NCBI GenBank assembly: GCA_022846075.1
Contig: AP025582.1
Location: forward strand, 2,914,001 to 2,978,000
From: Oscillospiraceae bacterium
GTDB lineage: Bacteria; Bacillota; Clostridia; Oscillospirales; Oscillospiraceae
Length of the DNA: 64,000 nt
Direction: 5' to 3'
The notes below the pieces were generated by a model that worked only from the letters and a program-made list of their open reading frames with translations, ran no database searches and had not been told where the DNA came from. The position numbers were made by a program, and so were the translations under genes. Position 1 is the stretch's first letter. Every line of letters starts with the position of its first letter. Shown here in pieces: positions 37,201 through 49,200 of the stretch.

Positions 37201-40200
37201 CGCATGTAATAGCTGTACTGGGTGGCGGCGTCGGTCCCGGTGACGGTGTGGGCCGCGGCGGCGGGCGCGCCGTCGTTGATCTGGTCGATGCGCACCTTCA
37301 CATCCGTGTTGGAGGACTGGCGCAGGATGTTCACGGGGTAGTAGTTGGTATTGCCCGCCTCATCCACCACGCGGATCCACGCGGTCTGGCCGGCCTCGGT
37401 ATCCACGTTAGCGTCCAGGTTCACCGTCAGGGTGGCGGTGTAGGGCCTGGGATAGAGGTCGGGATCGGCGGTCAGATCGTAGCTATAGACGCCGGGCGCG
37501 GGCTCCTTGATGTTGGTGGGGTTGACATGGACGGTGCTGGTGGTGTGCACCTGCCCCGTGACGGGATCACCGGCCTGGGCGGCCAGGATCACGCTGGAGG
37601 TGGCGGGGCGCACGCCCAGATGGTACCCGGTAATCTTGCCCTGGGCGTCGGTGACGGGCACCACCGTGTAGCCGGAGTTCTCGGTGATCTCCTTCACCCA
37701 CAGCAGGGTGCCGCCCTTGTCGGCATAGCGGATGTGGAGGGTGTAGTGCTTCTGGCTGGCCACGCCGCCCGTCTCCACCTGGGCCAGGAGCGGGATGTCC
37801 ATGAAGCCGTCGCTCTCACCCGTCAGGGTGACGTTGGGGATCTCCACCACGTAGCTGGTCACGCCGTCGGCGGTCACCGTCACGGAGGGATAGAGGATGG
37901 TGGCCACGCCGTTGACGGTGGCGGACACCTTGGTGAACTCGTTCTTGGTGGTAAAGCGCAGGGTGACCTTGTCCCCGGTGTAGGCGGCGATGACGTTGAT
38001 GATGCTGGGATCGGTGTCATCGAAGCTGTAATCCTGCTCCACACCGTTCACGGTCTGCTTCTGCACGTGGGTGCCCTGAATGGTGGCGGTGAGGATGGCG
38101 GGCTCCACCTTCACGATGACCAGGTGGTAGACGGCGCCGGGATAGGCGGGATCGGCGGGCCGGACGGCGATGTAGAAGTCGGTGCGGTCACCGGGCAGGC
38201 CAATGTTGTTGGCCGTGGTGCCGTCATTGCCAGCGGCGCCGTACCAGGTGTAGCTGCTGCCCTCGCCCGGCAAATTTGTGGTCAGCGCGGCCTGGGCGTC
38301 CGCCTCGGTGGCGTACACGCCCATGATATCGGCCCCAGCCTGGTTGGTGCTGGCCTGGATCCAGGCGGCGTAGTCGATGCCCGGCTGGGTGACGGTGACG
38401 AAATAGTAGCCCAGATCGGCGCTGTACTCGGCGGACACGTGATACCTGCCGTCTGCGGCGTCCGCCGCCACGCCCAGCATGGGTGCGTCGTAGAAGGCCA
38501 CGTCCAGGCCGCCCAGTCTCGGGTCGGCGCTGTCACGGTAGACGCGGATGGTCTTGTTGGCCGTCTCGCTGCCCGTCACCACCTGGAAGGGCACGTCCAC
38601 GTAGCCATCGGCGTTGAAGGTCAGCTCACCGCTGACGGTCCCGTCGGTCTCCTCGTGGGTGATGGACAGCTCCCGGGACAGGTAGTTCTCGCCCCAGGCG
38701 CCGGCGCCGTTGATCTGGATCTTGCTGCCGCCGGCGGTGGCGGTGACGTTCACCCGCACGGAGACGGCGTCGTCGGCCACGGTGCCCACATAGAACACGC
38801 CGGTGGCGCCGGTATCGGGATCGGTGACCAGCATTTGCTGGGGCAGGCGGTCCGTGTCGTCGTTGAGGGTGACGAAGCAGTCGTCCTCCTCCAGCTGGAT
38901 GTGGAGGGTGTAGGTCTTGCTGGCCACGGCGGGGGGCACGTCGCTGCTGGTGGGCACACTGACCGTGATGGTCAGGGTGTTCTCGGCGGCCACGTAGTCC
39001 ACCCACTCGGTCTTGCCCAGGTAGGGCCCGCGGTAGTCGCCGCCGGGGGTGGCCAGCCGGACATTGGCGATGTCGGGCAGCAGGGCCGTGGCGGTGAGTT
39101 TGTCCAGATAGCCGTTGTTCCCGGCCACCTTGGAGGCGGGCAGGACAAGGACGTAGTCCGTACCGTTGACGGTGTGGGCGGAATAAGAGGTGCCGTCCAC
39201 GAAGGAGGCGGTGACGCTGTCCAGCTTGACCACCTGGGACTCCCGGTAGACCTTCACCTGGTGCTTGCCGGTGACGGTGTGGTTGGTGCCGTCGGCGTTG
39301 AGCGCGCCGTCGTTGGTGGTGACGGTGACGGGCACCTCGCTGTCGCCCACAGTGGGGACGACCACCTTCTGGGCGTCGTGGTCCGCGCCGTGGACACGCT
39401 GGTACTCGGCCTCGGCGGCGGCTTTCTTCACGTCCACATTGGCCAGGTCGTCGGAGGTGATCAGGGTCCGCTTGGCCACCAGGTCGTCCCGCAGCCCGGT
39501 CAGAACCCCGGTAGCGGTAACGTCGATCCCGCTGATCGCGGCGATGACGTCGGCAAGCACTCCGGCGGCTGCGTCCAGATATCCCACCAGAGTGGTGGCG
39601 GAGGCGGTGGTGATGTCCCTGCTGGTCTTAATGCTCTTCACGTTGGCCAGAGCCGCTTCCACGGCAGCCAGCTCGGTCCCCAGGATGGCGCTGTTGCTCT
39701 CGCAGATGGCTTTCGCCTTCTCCAGGGCGGCCACGGCGGAGGTCTGGGCGTTCTCCAGCCTGCGGCGGATGGCGTCAAAGGCGTCGGCGTGGATCTTGGC
39801 GGCGGCCAGATGGTCGGCGTTGGCCTGCTGGGTGTTCACCGAGACGATGCCGGTCTTGTCCGAGGCGCCGGCATAGAGGTACATCTCCTGGCCGGGCAGG
39901 ACGCCGGGGTCGCCGCTCCCGGCGGGGGCGTCGGGCAGGACCACATAATAGTATTTCGCGTTGGCGTCGGCGGCGGAATCGGTGTTGGTGAAGCCCAGAG
40001 CCTCATGGATTTTAAGTGTGCTGTCGCCAGCCATGCTCTCCGTAGGAGCATGACCCTTGTCCAGGTCCCAGCCCTCGTCCTTGAGGGCCGCGTAGATTTT
40101 GTCGATGCCGGTGTCCTCGGAGGCGGAGACCAGGATGAGCTTCATCCAGGACTCGTAGTCCACCGGGGCGCCGTCGATCACGGGCGCGTCCACGCCGCTG

Positions 40201-43200
40201 GTAAAGTGGGCGTAGATCTTGCCCAGCTCCTCCATGGGCACTTCCAGGAAGGTGTAGTAATCCTTCCCCTCCAGGTTCACCCCGTCGGGGTTCTTCAGGT
40301 CGGAGGGCAGGCCGGTCTCGACCGCGCCGCCGCCGGCGGTGGGCCCGTAGCCGGTGCCCGCCGTCCGCTGCCAACCGCTGCCGTTCTGCTGCCACAGCGT
40401 CACCCGGTCGGTGGTGCACTCCAGCACGATGCGGATATCCGCCACCACCTTGCCGTCGGGCAGGACTCTGGGGATGACGTAGGCGATGGCCGCGTTGGCC
40501 AGGTCGCCGCGGCTGCTGTGCTCGTCGACGGCGGAGGCAGCCGCATTGCTGTTCACCGCGTCCTGGAGGTTCTGGGGCACCTGGCCCAGCTGGAGGGTGC
40601 CGTTTTCGTAGTAGAACTCGCCCATGGTGAGATAGCCGTTGGTCACCAGCTTGTTGAGGTAGCCGGTGGTGGCCTTCTCGGTGGCTTCCTTGCTCTCCAC
40701 GTTGTCGGTGGTATAGATCTGCTCGGTGCGCTGGCGCTCCACTACCTGCACGCCGGTCTCCACCACATAGCCGGACTCGACGTCGGCGGCCTGGAGGGTG
40801 GCGGAGCCGATCTGCACGCCCACCACCTTGTCCACGGTCCCGGTGATGTCCATGGTGGCCACCACGTCGGGATCGGTGAGCACGGTGCCGTCGGCCAGGC
40901 GGTGGTTCACCAGGCTCCAGGCGGGCTCGAAGGCCGGGCCGGCGTCCTGGTTGGCGATGTAGAACCGGCTGACGTTGGCGGTCACGGTCTGGGCGCTTCC
41001 CACGGGGATGACGATGTCACTGGGCACGATCCCCGCGGAGCCGCCCAGGACCAGGGTGGGCCGGTAGGTCTTGGCCGCCTGCTCCTCCATGGGGATATCC
41101 AGGCTGGCGTCCAGGATGGAGTTGTTGCCGATCTGGCCCCGGTTGTTGTAGCCGAAGGTATACAGCAGGCCGTACCGGCTGTCGTTGTGCTCGCCGATGC
41201 GGGCGAAGGTGGAGAAGGCACCGCCGGCGGAGACCAGCTCCGCCCGGTAGGGCTGGGAGGTAATGGTGCCGGCGCTGTCCTCCGTCTGGTATTCCACACG
41301 GGTGGGCACGTCACGCAGGGTGTCGTCGCCCAGGCCCAGGCGGCCGTAGCGGTTGTCGCCCCAGGTGTACACCGTCTGGTCGGCGGTGAGGGCGATGTTG
41401 TGGGTGGCGCCCACGGACACGGACACCACGTATTCCTCGGCGTTGGTGTCGGGGTTGGTCACGTGGATGATGTGGGGCGTGGGCTTCTTGCCCGGGGTGG
41501 GCGTCACATCGCCGCCCTCGTAGATGTGCTCGCCGTCGCCCAGCTGGCCGTAGGTGTAGTCGCCCCAGGCGATGAGCCGGCCGGTGTTCAGCATGCCGAT
41601 GGTGTGGTTGATGCCGTCATAGAGCTTGATGATCTTCTCGCCGCTGTTCAGGCAGCTCAGATCCAGGTTCATGATGGCGGGGCGGTCATAGATGCCCAGG
41701 CCGCTGGTGTTGAGCTGGCTGTCGCCGTTGTAGCCCCAGCCCCAGAGCGTGCCGTCGTAGCGGACGATGCGCACGGAGTTGCTGCGGGTTCCGTCGGAGA
41801 CATCGATGACCTTGCTCATGCCGGTGACCAGCTGAGGCTCGTAGGCGGAGACGCCGGTGCCGGAGATACCGGTACCCAGCTGGCCGTACTGGCCGTCGCC
41901 CCAGGTGTACACCCGGCCGCCGGCGGTGAGGACCACGGTGTGGTTCAGACCGGCCACGGCCTTGATGGCGGTGGAATTCTCGTCCGCGCCGGTGAACCGG
42001 TCCACCAGGGTGGGCACGGCCACGAAGGGCACGGTTGCCGGGTCGAGACCCAGGCCCAGCTGGCCATAGGTGTTGTCGCCCCAGGTGTAGACACGGCCGG
42101 CCTTGGTCATGGCCACGGCGTGGAGGTTGCCCACGGCCACCCAGGTCACCCGGTCCTTGACCAGGTGGGCCGTGCCGTTCTCCACCACGGTGTCCTCGGG
42201 CAGGATGCTGTCGAAGTCCACCAGGGCGGGCACCTTGGCCAGCGGCGTGGTGGTGACGCTCTGGCCCAGCTGGCCGTAGGAGTTGTCGCCCCAGGCGTAG
42301 ACCTGTCCGTCGTCCTTCAGGGCCACGGTGAAGTTGTACCCGGAGGCCACCTGCGGGGCGTTGCGGGAGATGTAGCTGCCGTTCTCCACGTCGCCGGGCA
42401 GAGTGGTGACGTAGTAGACCACCTGCTGGTCGCCGCAGGTCAGGATCACATGCGTAAAGCCATAGCCCTTCACATCGCTGGAGGAGGCGTCGCTCTTGGC
42501 GCCGGTGATCCAGAACCGCTTGTTGTCCGTGTCGATGGCATTGCTGGAGGGGGCGCCGGTATCCGTGCTGGGATAGGCCACGTTGACGGTCCTGGTCTCC
42601 AGCTGGGCGGTGCTCTCGTCCACGTTCCACTCCTTCAGGAGGTTGAAGCGCTTGCTGAGGAGGTAGGGCACCTCCACCGTCTCGCCCTCGTGGACGGTGA
42701 CGATGTGTTTGCTGGTGGGCTGGCCCTTCTCGCCCACGATGATGGGCGTGTCGGCCAGGGTGTCGTTCTGGGCCAGGACCATCTCGCCGGCGGCATAGTT
42801 GCCCATGCCGTACACGAGGCCGTCCGCGGCGGCCAGCACGGAATACTTCTTGCCCGCGTTCAGGTGGGTGACCACGATGCCGGCGTCCTCCAGGTAACTC
42901 TTGTTCCGGGTGGGCGCGGTCACGGCGGTCCGGGTCTCCGAGGTGCCCAGACCCAGCTGGCCCATGTCGTCGCTGCCGAAGGCCTGGACCACGCCGCCCT
43001 TCACCAGCAGCAGGGACTGGTCATAACCGGCGGAGATCTCCACCACGTTGCTGACCTTGTCCACGCTTCTGGGCTTGGCGAAGGCTCCGGTGGCCTCATA
43101 GCCCAGCCGTCCGTCGGCGGTCTTGCCCCAGCTGGAGAACTGGAGCGAGTAGCTCAGGGCCAGGGAGTGGCTGTCGCCGGCGGAGGCGGCGACGATGTAG

Positions 43201-46200
43201 CCGTTGTCGGCGCTCTGGACGAAGAGGGGCACCGCGCTGTATCCGGCGGCCAGCTCGCCCACGCCCAGCTTTTGGAAGTCGTTGCCGCCCGCGGCGTAGA
43301 GGTTGCCGTCGGCGGTGAGGAACAGGCTGTGGTCGGTGCCGGCGGAGATCTGGGTCACGTTGTACAAGTCCACCTTGGCGGGGGCGGTGACCGCGGGGGC
43401 CACGGCCTCGTCGCCCAGGCCCAGCTGGCCCTTGTCATTGGCGCCCCAGGCATAGACCTCGCCCGCTTCCGTCAGGGCCAGGCTGTACCCGTCGCCGGCG
43501 GCGACCGCCACGACCCGCTTGCCGTCCAGGCCCTTGACCTGGACGAACACGTCCTTGTACTCCACGCCGGTGGCCTCGCTCTTCAGCGGCAGGCCCAGCT
43601 GGCCCCGGTCGTTGGAACCGGCGGCCCACACTCTGCCCTGGCTGTCCACCAGCAGGCTGTGGTCGGCGCCGGCGGCGGCGTTCACGAAGACCAGGCTCAC
43701 CGGGTTGACCATGTTGCCGTTGGTGTTGTCGCTGTTGAGATCGTAAGCCTGGACCTGGGCCGGGTCGTCGTGGCCGTAGATGGCGGTGCCGTCGGGCAGG
43801 GTGCCGTTCTGGTAGGCCGCGGAGCCCTGGTTGCCGATGCCCAGCTGACCGGTGTAGACAAAGACTCCGGTGTCGTCCAGATAGCCGTTGAGGCCGTATG
43901 CCCAGACGGTGCCGTCGGCCCGGAGGGCCATGGTCTGGCCGCTGCCGGTGACCACCTGGACCTGGGCCAGCTCCTCCCGGGGCTTGTACACGGCGGTGAC
44001 GTCGGTGTCCACAGCGGGCACAAAGCTGACGGTGTTGTTGGCGCAGCTGGTATCCGGGCAGAACACCTCGCCCTGGGTCCCGGCGGGATCCACGGCATAG
44101 TCGCTCTGGTCGGCGGTGTTTCCGCACACCGGGCAGGTGATGGTAGTGGTCGTGGTGACGCTCTCCGCGGCCTCGGGGCCGTCGGCGTCCAGGACCACGA
44201 TCTTGAAGTAGGCGTTCTTGTCCAGGCTCCCCTGGCCCGCCACGTTCATGTAGGTCACACCGGCGTTCCGGGCCGTCAGGAGGACCTTCTGGCCGGAGAC
44301 CGGGATGGTTTGGCTGGGATCGTCCGGGTCGGGATAGGAGGTGGTGCCGGAGTAGGTGCTGGCCTCCAGGTGGACCACCTCGCCGTCGCCGGCCGTGCCG
44401 GACACCTCGTTGAACTTGGCGTTGTAGGCATAGTCGTACTCGATCCGCTCCTGGTCGGTGAACATGCAGAAGTAATCGAAGTCGGTGGTGAGGTAGTAGT
44501 CCTCGCCCTCGATCATGTAGAAGGTGCCCGCGCCGATCTGATGGACCGACTCGCTGCTGGTGTCGAAGACATACAGCGGATCGGTGGTGGAAGCCGCGTC
44601 GCTCACGCTCACCAGCTTGTACACGCCGTCGGTGGTGTCATAGGTATAGACCCGGTAGATGCCGCTGCTCACGTCGACGGGGGTGATACCGGCGAAGGCA
44701 GCGGGCAGGCCGGTGCCGTCGACGCCGTTCCACTGGTAGAACTGGCCGATGCGCATCTTGCCGGTGCCGTCGCTCATGTAGGTATAGTCCTCGGCATAGC
44801 TCACCTTCAGGGCGCTGTTGCCCACCAGGGTCAGGAGGTTGGCGTCCACGGTGGTGCCGTTGGCCAGCTGCTTGCTGCCGTTCTCGCCGGCGCCCCAGAG
44901 CATACCGCGGTTGTCCATGGTGATGAACTGGTCAAATCCGGCAAAGACGTTGAGGTAGGTCAGCCCGCCGTCCTGATAGATGCGCTTGGGCATGTAGTGC
45001 CTGGCCTCGTCGCTGCCCACGTAAGGACGGGGATCGGTCTCCTCCCGGCTGCTGTCGTCCAGGCCAAGCTGGCCCACGCTGTTGAGGCCCCAGGCGTAGA
45101 GCTCGGTGGTGCCGTCGTCCTTTTTCACCAGAGCGTAGGAGGTACCGCGGCCGGCGGCGATGTCCACCACGTTCTTCAGGCTGCGGTCGCCGTCGCCATT
45201 CACCTGCTGGCCGCTGATGACCAGGGCGGGGGCGGTGGCGTCGGGGGTGAAGGAGCCGTTGGGCACGTCGTTGTTGATGCCCAGCTGGCCGTAGGTGTTG
45301 TCACCCAGGGCCCACACGTGATTGTTGAGATCCAGGGCCAGCATGTGGTCGCCGCTGGCGGCGATCTTCACGATGGGGCTCTCGGGATCGGTGGGGTGCT
45401 CCTTGAAGCCCAGGACCCGCACGTTGGCGGAGTTGTGGCTGATCTTCCACACGGAGCCGTCGGAGTGCAGGGCGTAGTTGCCGCTGACGGACACCACGCT
45501 GTCTGCGCCGTTGAGGACCACGGGCAGGGCGGCGCTGTACGTGCTGCCGGAGGCGTAGATGTGGCTGACGTAGGCGTCGTCCTGGGTCAGGACGAACACG
45601 TCGCTGCGGTATCCCTCGGCGGTCCAGGTGTCGGTAACGGTGAGATCCGTGGCGTTGGTGATGGCGGCGCCGGTGTTGTCCACCATGAGGACGGGGACGG
45701 CCACGAAGTTCTCAGAGCTGTTGGCGCCCAGGCGGTACTGGGTATTATCGCCCCAGGCGTAGGCCTTGCCCTGATTGGTGATGGCATAGGAGGTGTTGGC
45801 GGAGGCGGCCACGTAGGCGATGGTCTCGCCGTTGGCCGTATCCAGGCCGGGGAAGGTCACCATGTTCATGGCGGCGTAATCGCTCCGCCCCAGCTGGCCG
45901 TAGCTGTTGTCGCCCCATGTCCACACGGTGCCGTCCGACTTCAGCGCCACGGTGTGGTGCTCGCCCAGCGCCACCATGGGAGTGGCCACGGCGTTGAGGT
46001 CGCTCATGACCTTGATGGTCACGTAGGAGACGGTGGAATCCAGGCCGTCCACCATGACCTTCAGCATGGTCTGGCCGCTCTGGGTGCCGGTGAGGTAGTA
46101 GTGGCCTTCCACCAGGGTGGGATCGGCGGCCGCATCCGCGGCGGTGGCCTTGTGGAGCCCGGCGACGGTGTTGTCCACCAGGGCCCCTTCCCAACCGGCG

Positions 46201-49200
46201 TTGGAGGAAGCGGTGCCGCCCCGGAGCAGCAGGTTCACGCCGGCTTCGTAGGTGACGCTCAGCAGGTCGGTGAGGTCCTTCTTCTCCCCCACCAGGACGG
46301 TGACCAGGTTGGGGGTCACCCGGATCTCCTGGGCGCCCACCAGGGTCAGGTTGGTGGCCTTGGTCCCGGAGAGGTTGTTGCCCAGCTCGCCGTAAGTGTC
46401 GCTGCCGGAGGCCCACATGAAGCCGTCGCTCTTCATGGTGAGGATATGGCTGTTGCCGGCGGCAAGAGCCAGGATGCTCTTGGCCTCCTCGTCGGCGGCG
46501 TTGGTGCTGTCCACCTTGGTGGGATGGCGGGCGGTGAGGCTGCTGCTGCCGCTGCCAAGGGCCAGCTGGCCGGAGGCGTTGTCACCAAAGGTGTACAGGT
46601 TGTACATGATCTGGGTCTTGTAGACGGAAGTCACGCCGTCGCTCTCGAAGAGGAGATTCCCCTCGGGATCGGTGGCCTGGATGGGCGCGCCGGTGCCGTC
46701 CTTCACCAGCTCCTCTTCCTTGACGATGACGCCGGAGAAGCCGTTGCCGGTGACCACGTTCACCACCTGGCCCAGCTGACGGTACGTGGTGGTCCCGTCG
46801 CCGTTGTCCACCGTCACCCGCACGGGGATCATGTCCCGCACGGCGGCGGGGTAGCCCACGGTCTCGTCGGTGGTCACGTCGTCCCCGTCGGGCTTGCCGT
46901 AGGCGGCGCTCTCGTCGATGATGCCCAGCTGGTTGCGGTGGTTGGCCCCCGCACCCCAGAGCTTGCGGTCGGCGTCCAGGAGCAGCATGTGGGAGGTGTT
47001 CTGATCCACCTCGCCGTAGACATACCGGTCGGAGTGGCCGGACAGGGCGATGATGTTCTTGTTCTTCAGATCCTCGTCGGTCTCGTCGCCGGCGCCGGTG
47101 AATTTGCCCAGCTCCGCCTTCTTCACGTCGGGGCTGGTGGAGCTCTCCGGCAGGGCCCAGACGGTGCCGCTGCCCTTGAGGGCGTAGCCCTGGCCCACCT
47201 CGATGGTCCGGGCCAGCAGGGAGAGCTGGACGGGCTTGGCGCTGTAACCGATGCGGCTGCTCAGCTCGGCGTCGGTGAGGGTGGGATACTTGACCTTCGC
47301 CGCCTCCAGCATGAACTCCTCGCCGTCGCCCGCGGCAAACAGAATGCCGTGGGGGTCGACGAAGTAGCTGGTCTTTTCGCTGGCGAAGATACCGGTAATG
47401 GTGGCGCCGTCCAGGGTGACGGGCTGCGGGGTGCGGAAGATGGTGTTCTCGCCGGTGATGGGGTCGGGCTCCAGGGACAGGCCCAGCTGGCCGTACTCGT
47501 TGGAACCCCAGACCCACACCACGCCCATGTTGTCCAGGGCCATGGCGTGATCCCGCCCGGCGGCGATCTGGATGATGTAGCGCTGGTCGGCCTCGTCGGC
47601 GTAGGCGGAGGCAAAGTCGAAGTTGACGACCTCCGGGGTCAGGCTCATCTCGCCCTCGATGCCGTTGCCCAGCTGGCCCTTATCGTTGTGGCCCCAGGCC
47701 AGGACGGTGCCGTCGATCTGCAGGGCGATGCTGAAGCCGTCGCCCGCCGCCACCTTGGGCAGGGCCACGAAGGCGTGGCTCACCTGCTCCTTGACCACGC
47801 TTTGACCTACGGCGGTCGTGGTGTCGCCCTCGGGGATGATGTTCCCGCCGGCGTCATAGTTGGTCACAGTCTTTTCGGACTCGTCGGGGCCCAGGATGTT
47901 GACGATGGCCACGCCGGTCATCTCGGCGTCCACCACCCGGTCGCCCTCTTCCCCGCCGGTCGCCTTGGGCTTGTAGCGGACGATGAGGCGGGTGCTGCCG
48001 TACTCCTTGCCGCTGATGGTCACGTCGTCATAGGTGATGATCTCGGTGCGCAGGCCGTCGGTGGAATAGGACAGGTGGGACTGGCGGGTGCCGATGTCGT
48101 CGCCCGCGGTGGACAGGCCGCTCAGGCCCATGATATCGCCGTCCAGGGCCTCATAGGTGAGCTGGCGGGTCTTCTCCTCGTCCACTTCCTTATCCACGCT
48201 GAAGGAGTACATGTACTTGGCCACCAGCCGGTCGGTCACGCCGGCGTCGCTGGTGCTGGTCCTGCCGATCTCGTTCCCGGCGGCGTCGTAGGTCACTGTC
48301 TCCAGGGTGGTGGGCACCTTGATCTGGAAGTTATAGTTGCCCGTCTCGGTGCGCACCAGCTCGCCCTGGTCGTTGAGCTCCTCCACCACCTTGTAGACGG
48401 CGATGTGGGGCTCGTCCACCCGGCTGGGCTTGTTCTGGATCAGGATCTCATCCGGGTGCAGGGGGTCCATGCCATAGGTGAAGTTGCCGATCTGTCCATA
48501 GTGGTTGGAGCCCCAAGTCCAAACGATGCCCCGGGTATCGAAGGCGGCGGAGTGGTTGCCGCCGGCGGCCAGGCTTTGGAGCTGGACGCCCTCTTCCAGA
48601 TAGGTCACGCCGTTGGAGGGCTGGAAGATCTCGATCTTCTGGGCGCGGTTTACATAACCGACGTTGGCGTCCATACCGGTCTTGTAGTTCTCGTTGTTGC
48701 CCCAGCCCCAGCTCTGGTAGTCGCGGCTGATCACCTTGCGCACGGCGCCGGAGTAGTCATAGACCGCGTCCATGGTGACGGCCAGGATCTGCACGGGGGA
48801 GCTGTTGGCCTCGTCGGCGCTCTGGTAGCCGCCGATGGAGATATCCACCACGTTCTTCAGGGTCATATCCAGGTCGGCGGACATGTCCTTCGTGCCCACC
48901 TGGACCTTTACGGGCTGGGTGGCGAAGTCGTCCGAACCGAACCACTCCGCGCCGCTGGCGTTGGTGTAGAGCCACTTCTCGGCGCCCACCTGGTGGGACA
49001 TGTTGTCGCCCCAGACAAAGGCTTCCTTCTCCTCGCTGATGATGGCGAAGTTGTAGCCGTTGCCCACGATCTTGTTGATATCGCGGATCTCCTGGCGCTC
49101 CACCACGTTGCCCACCCGGTCGCGGCTCTCGGCGGAGTACTTGACCCGCACCAGGGTCAGGCTGCCCTGGGTGGCCTTGGCGGCCTCGCTGTCGCCGGAG

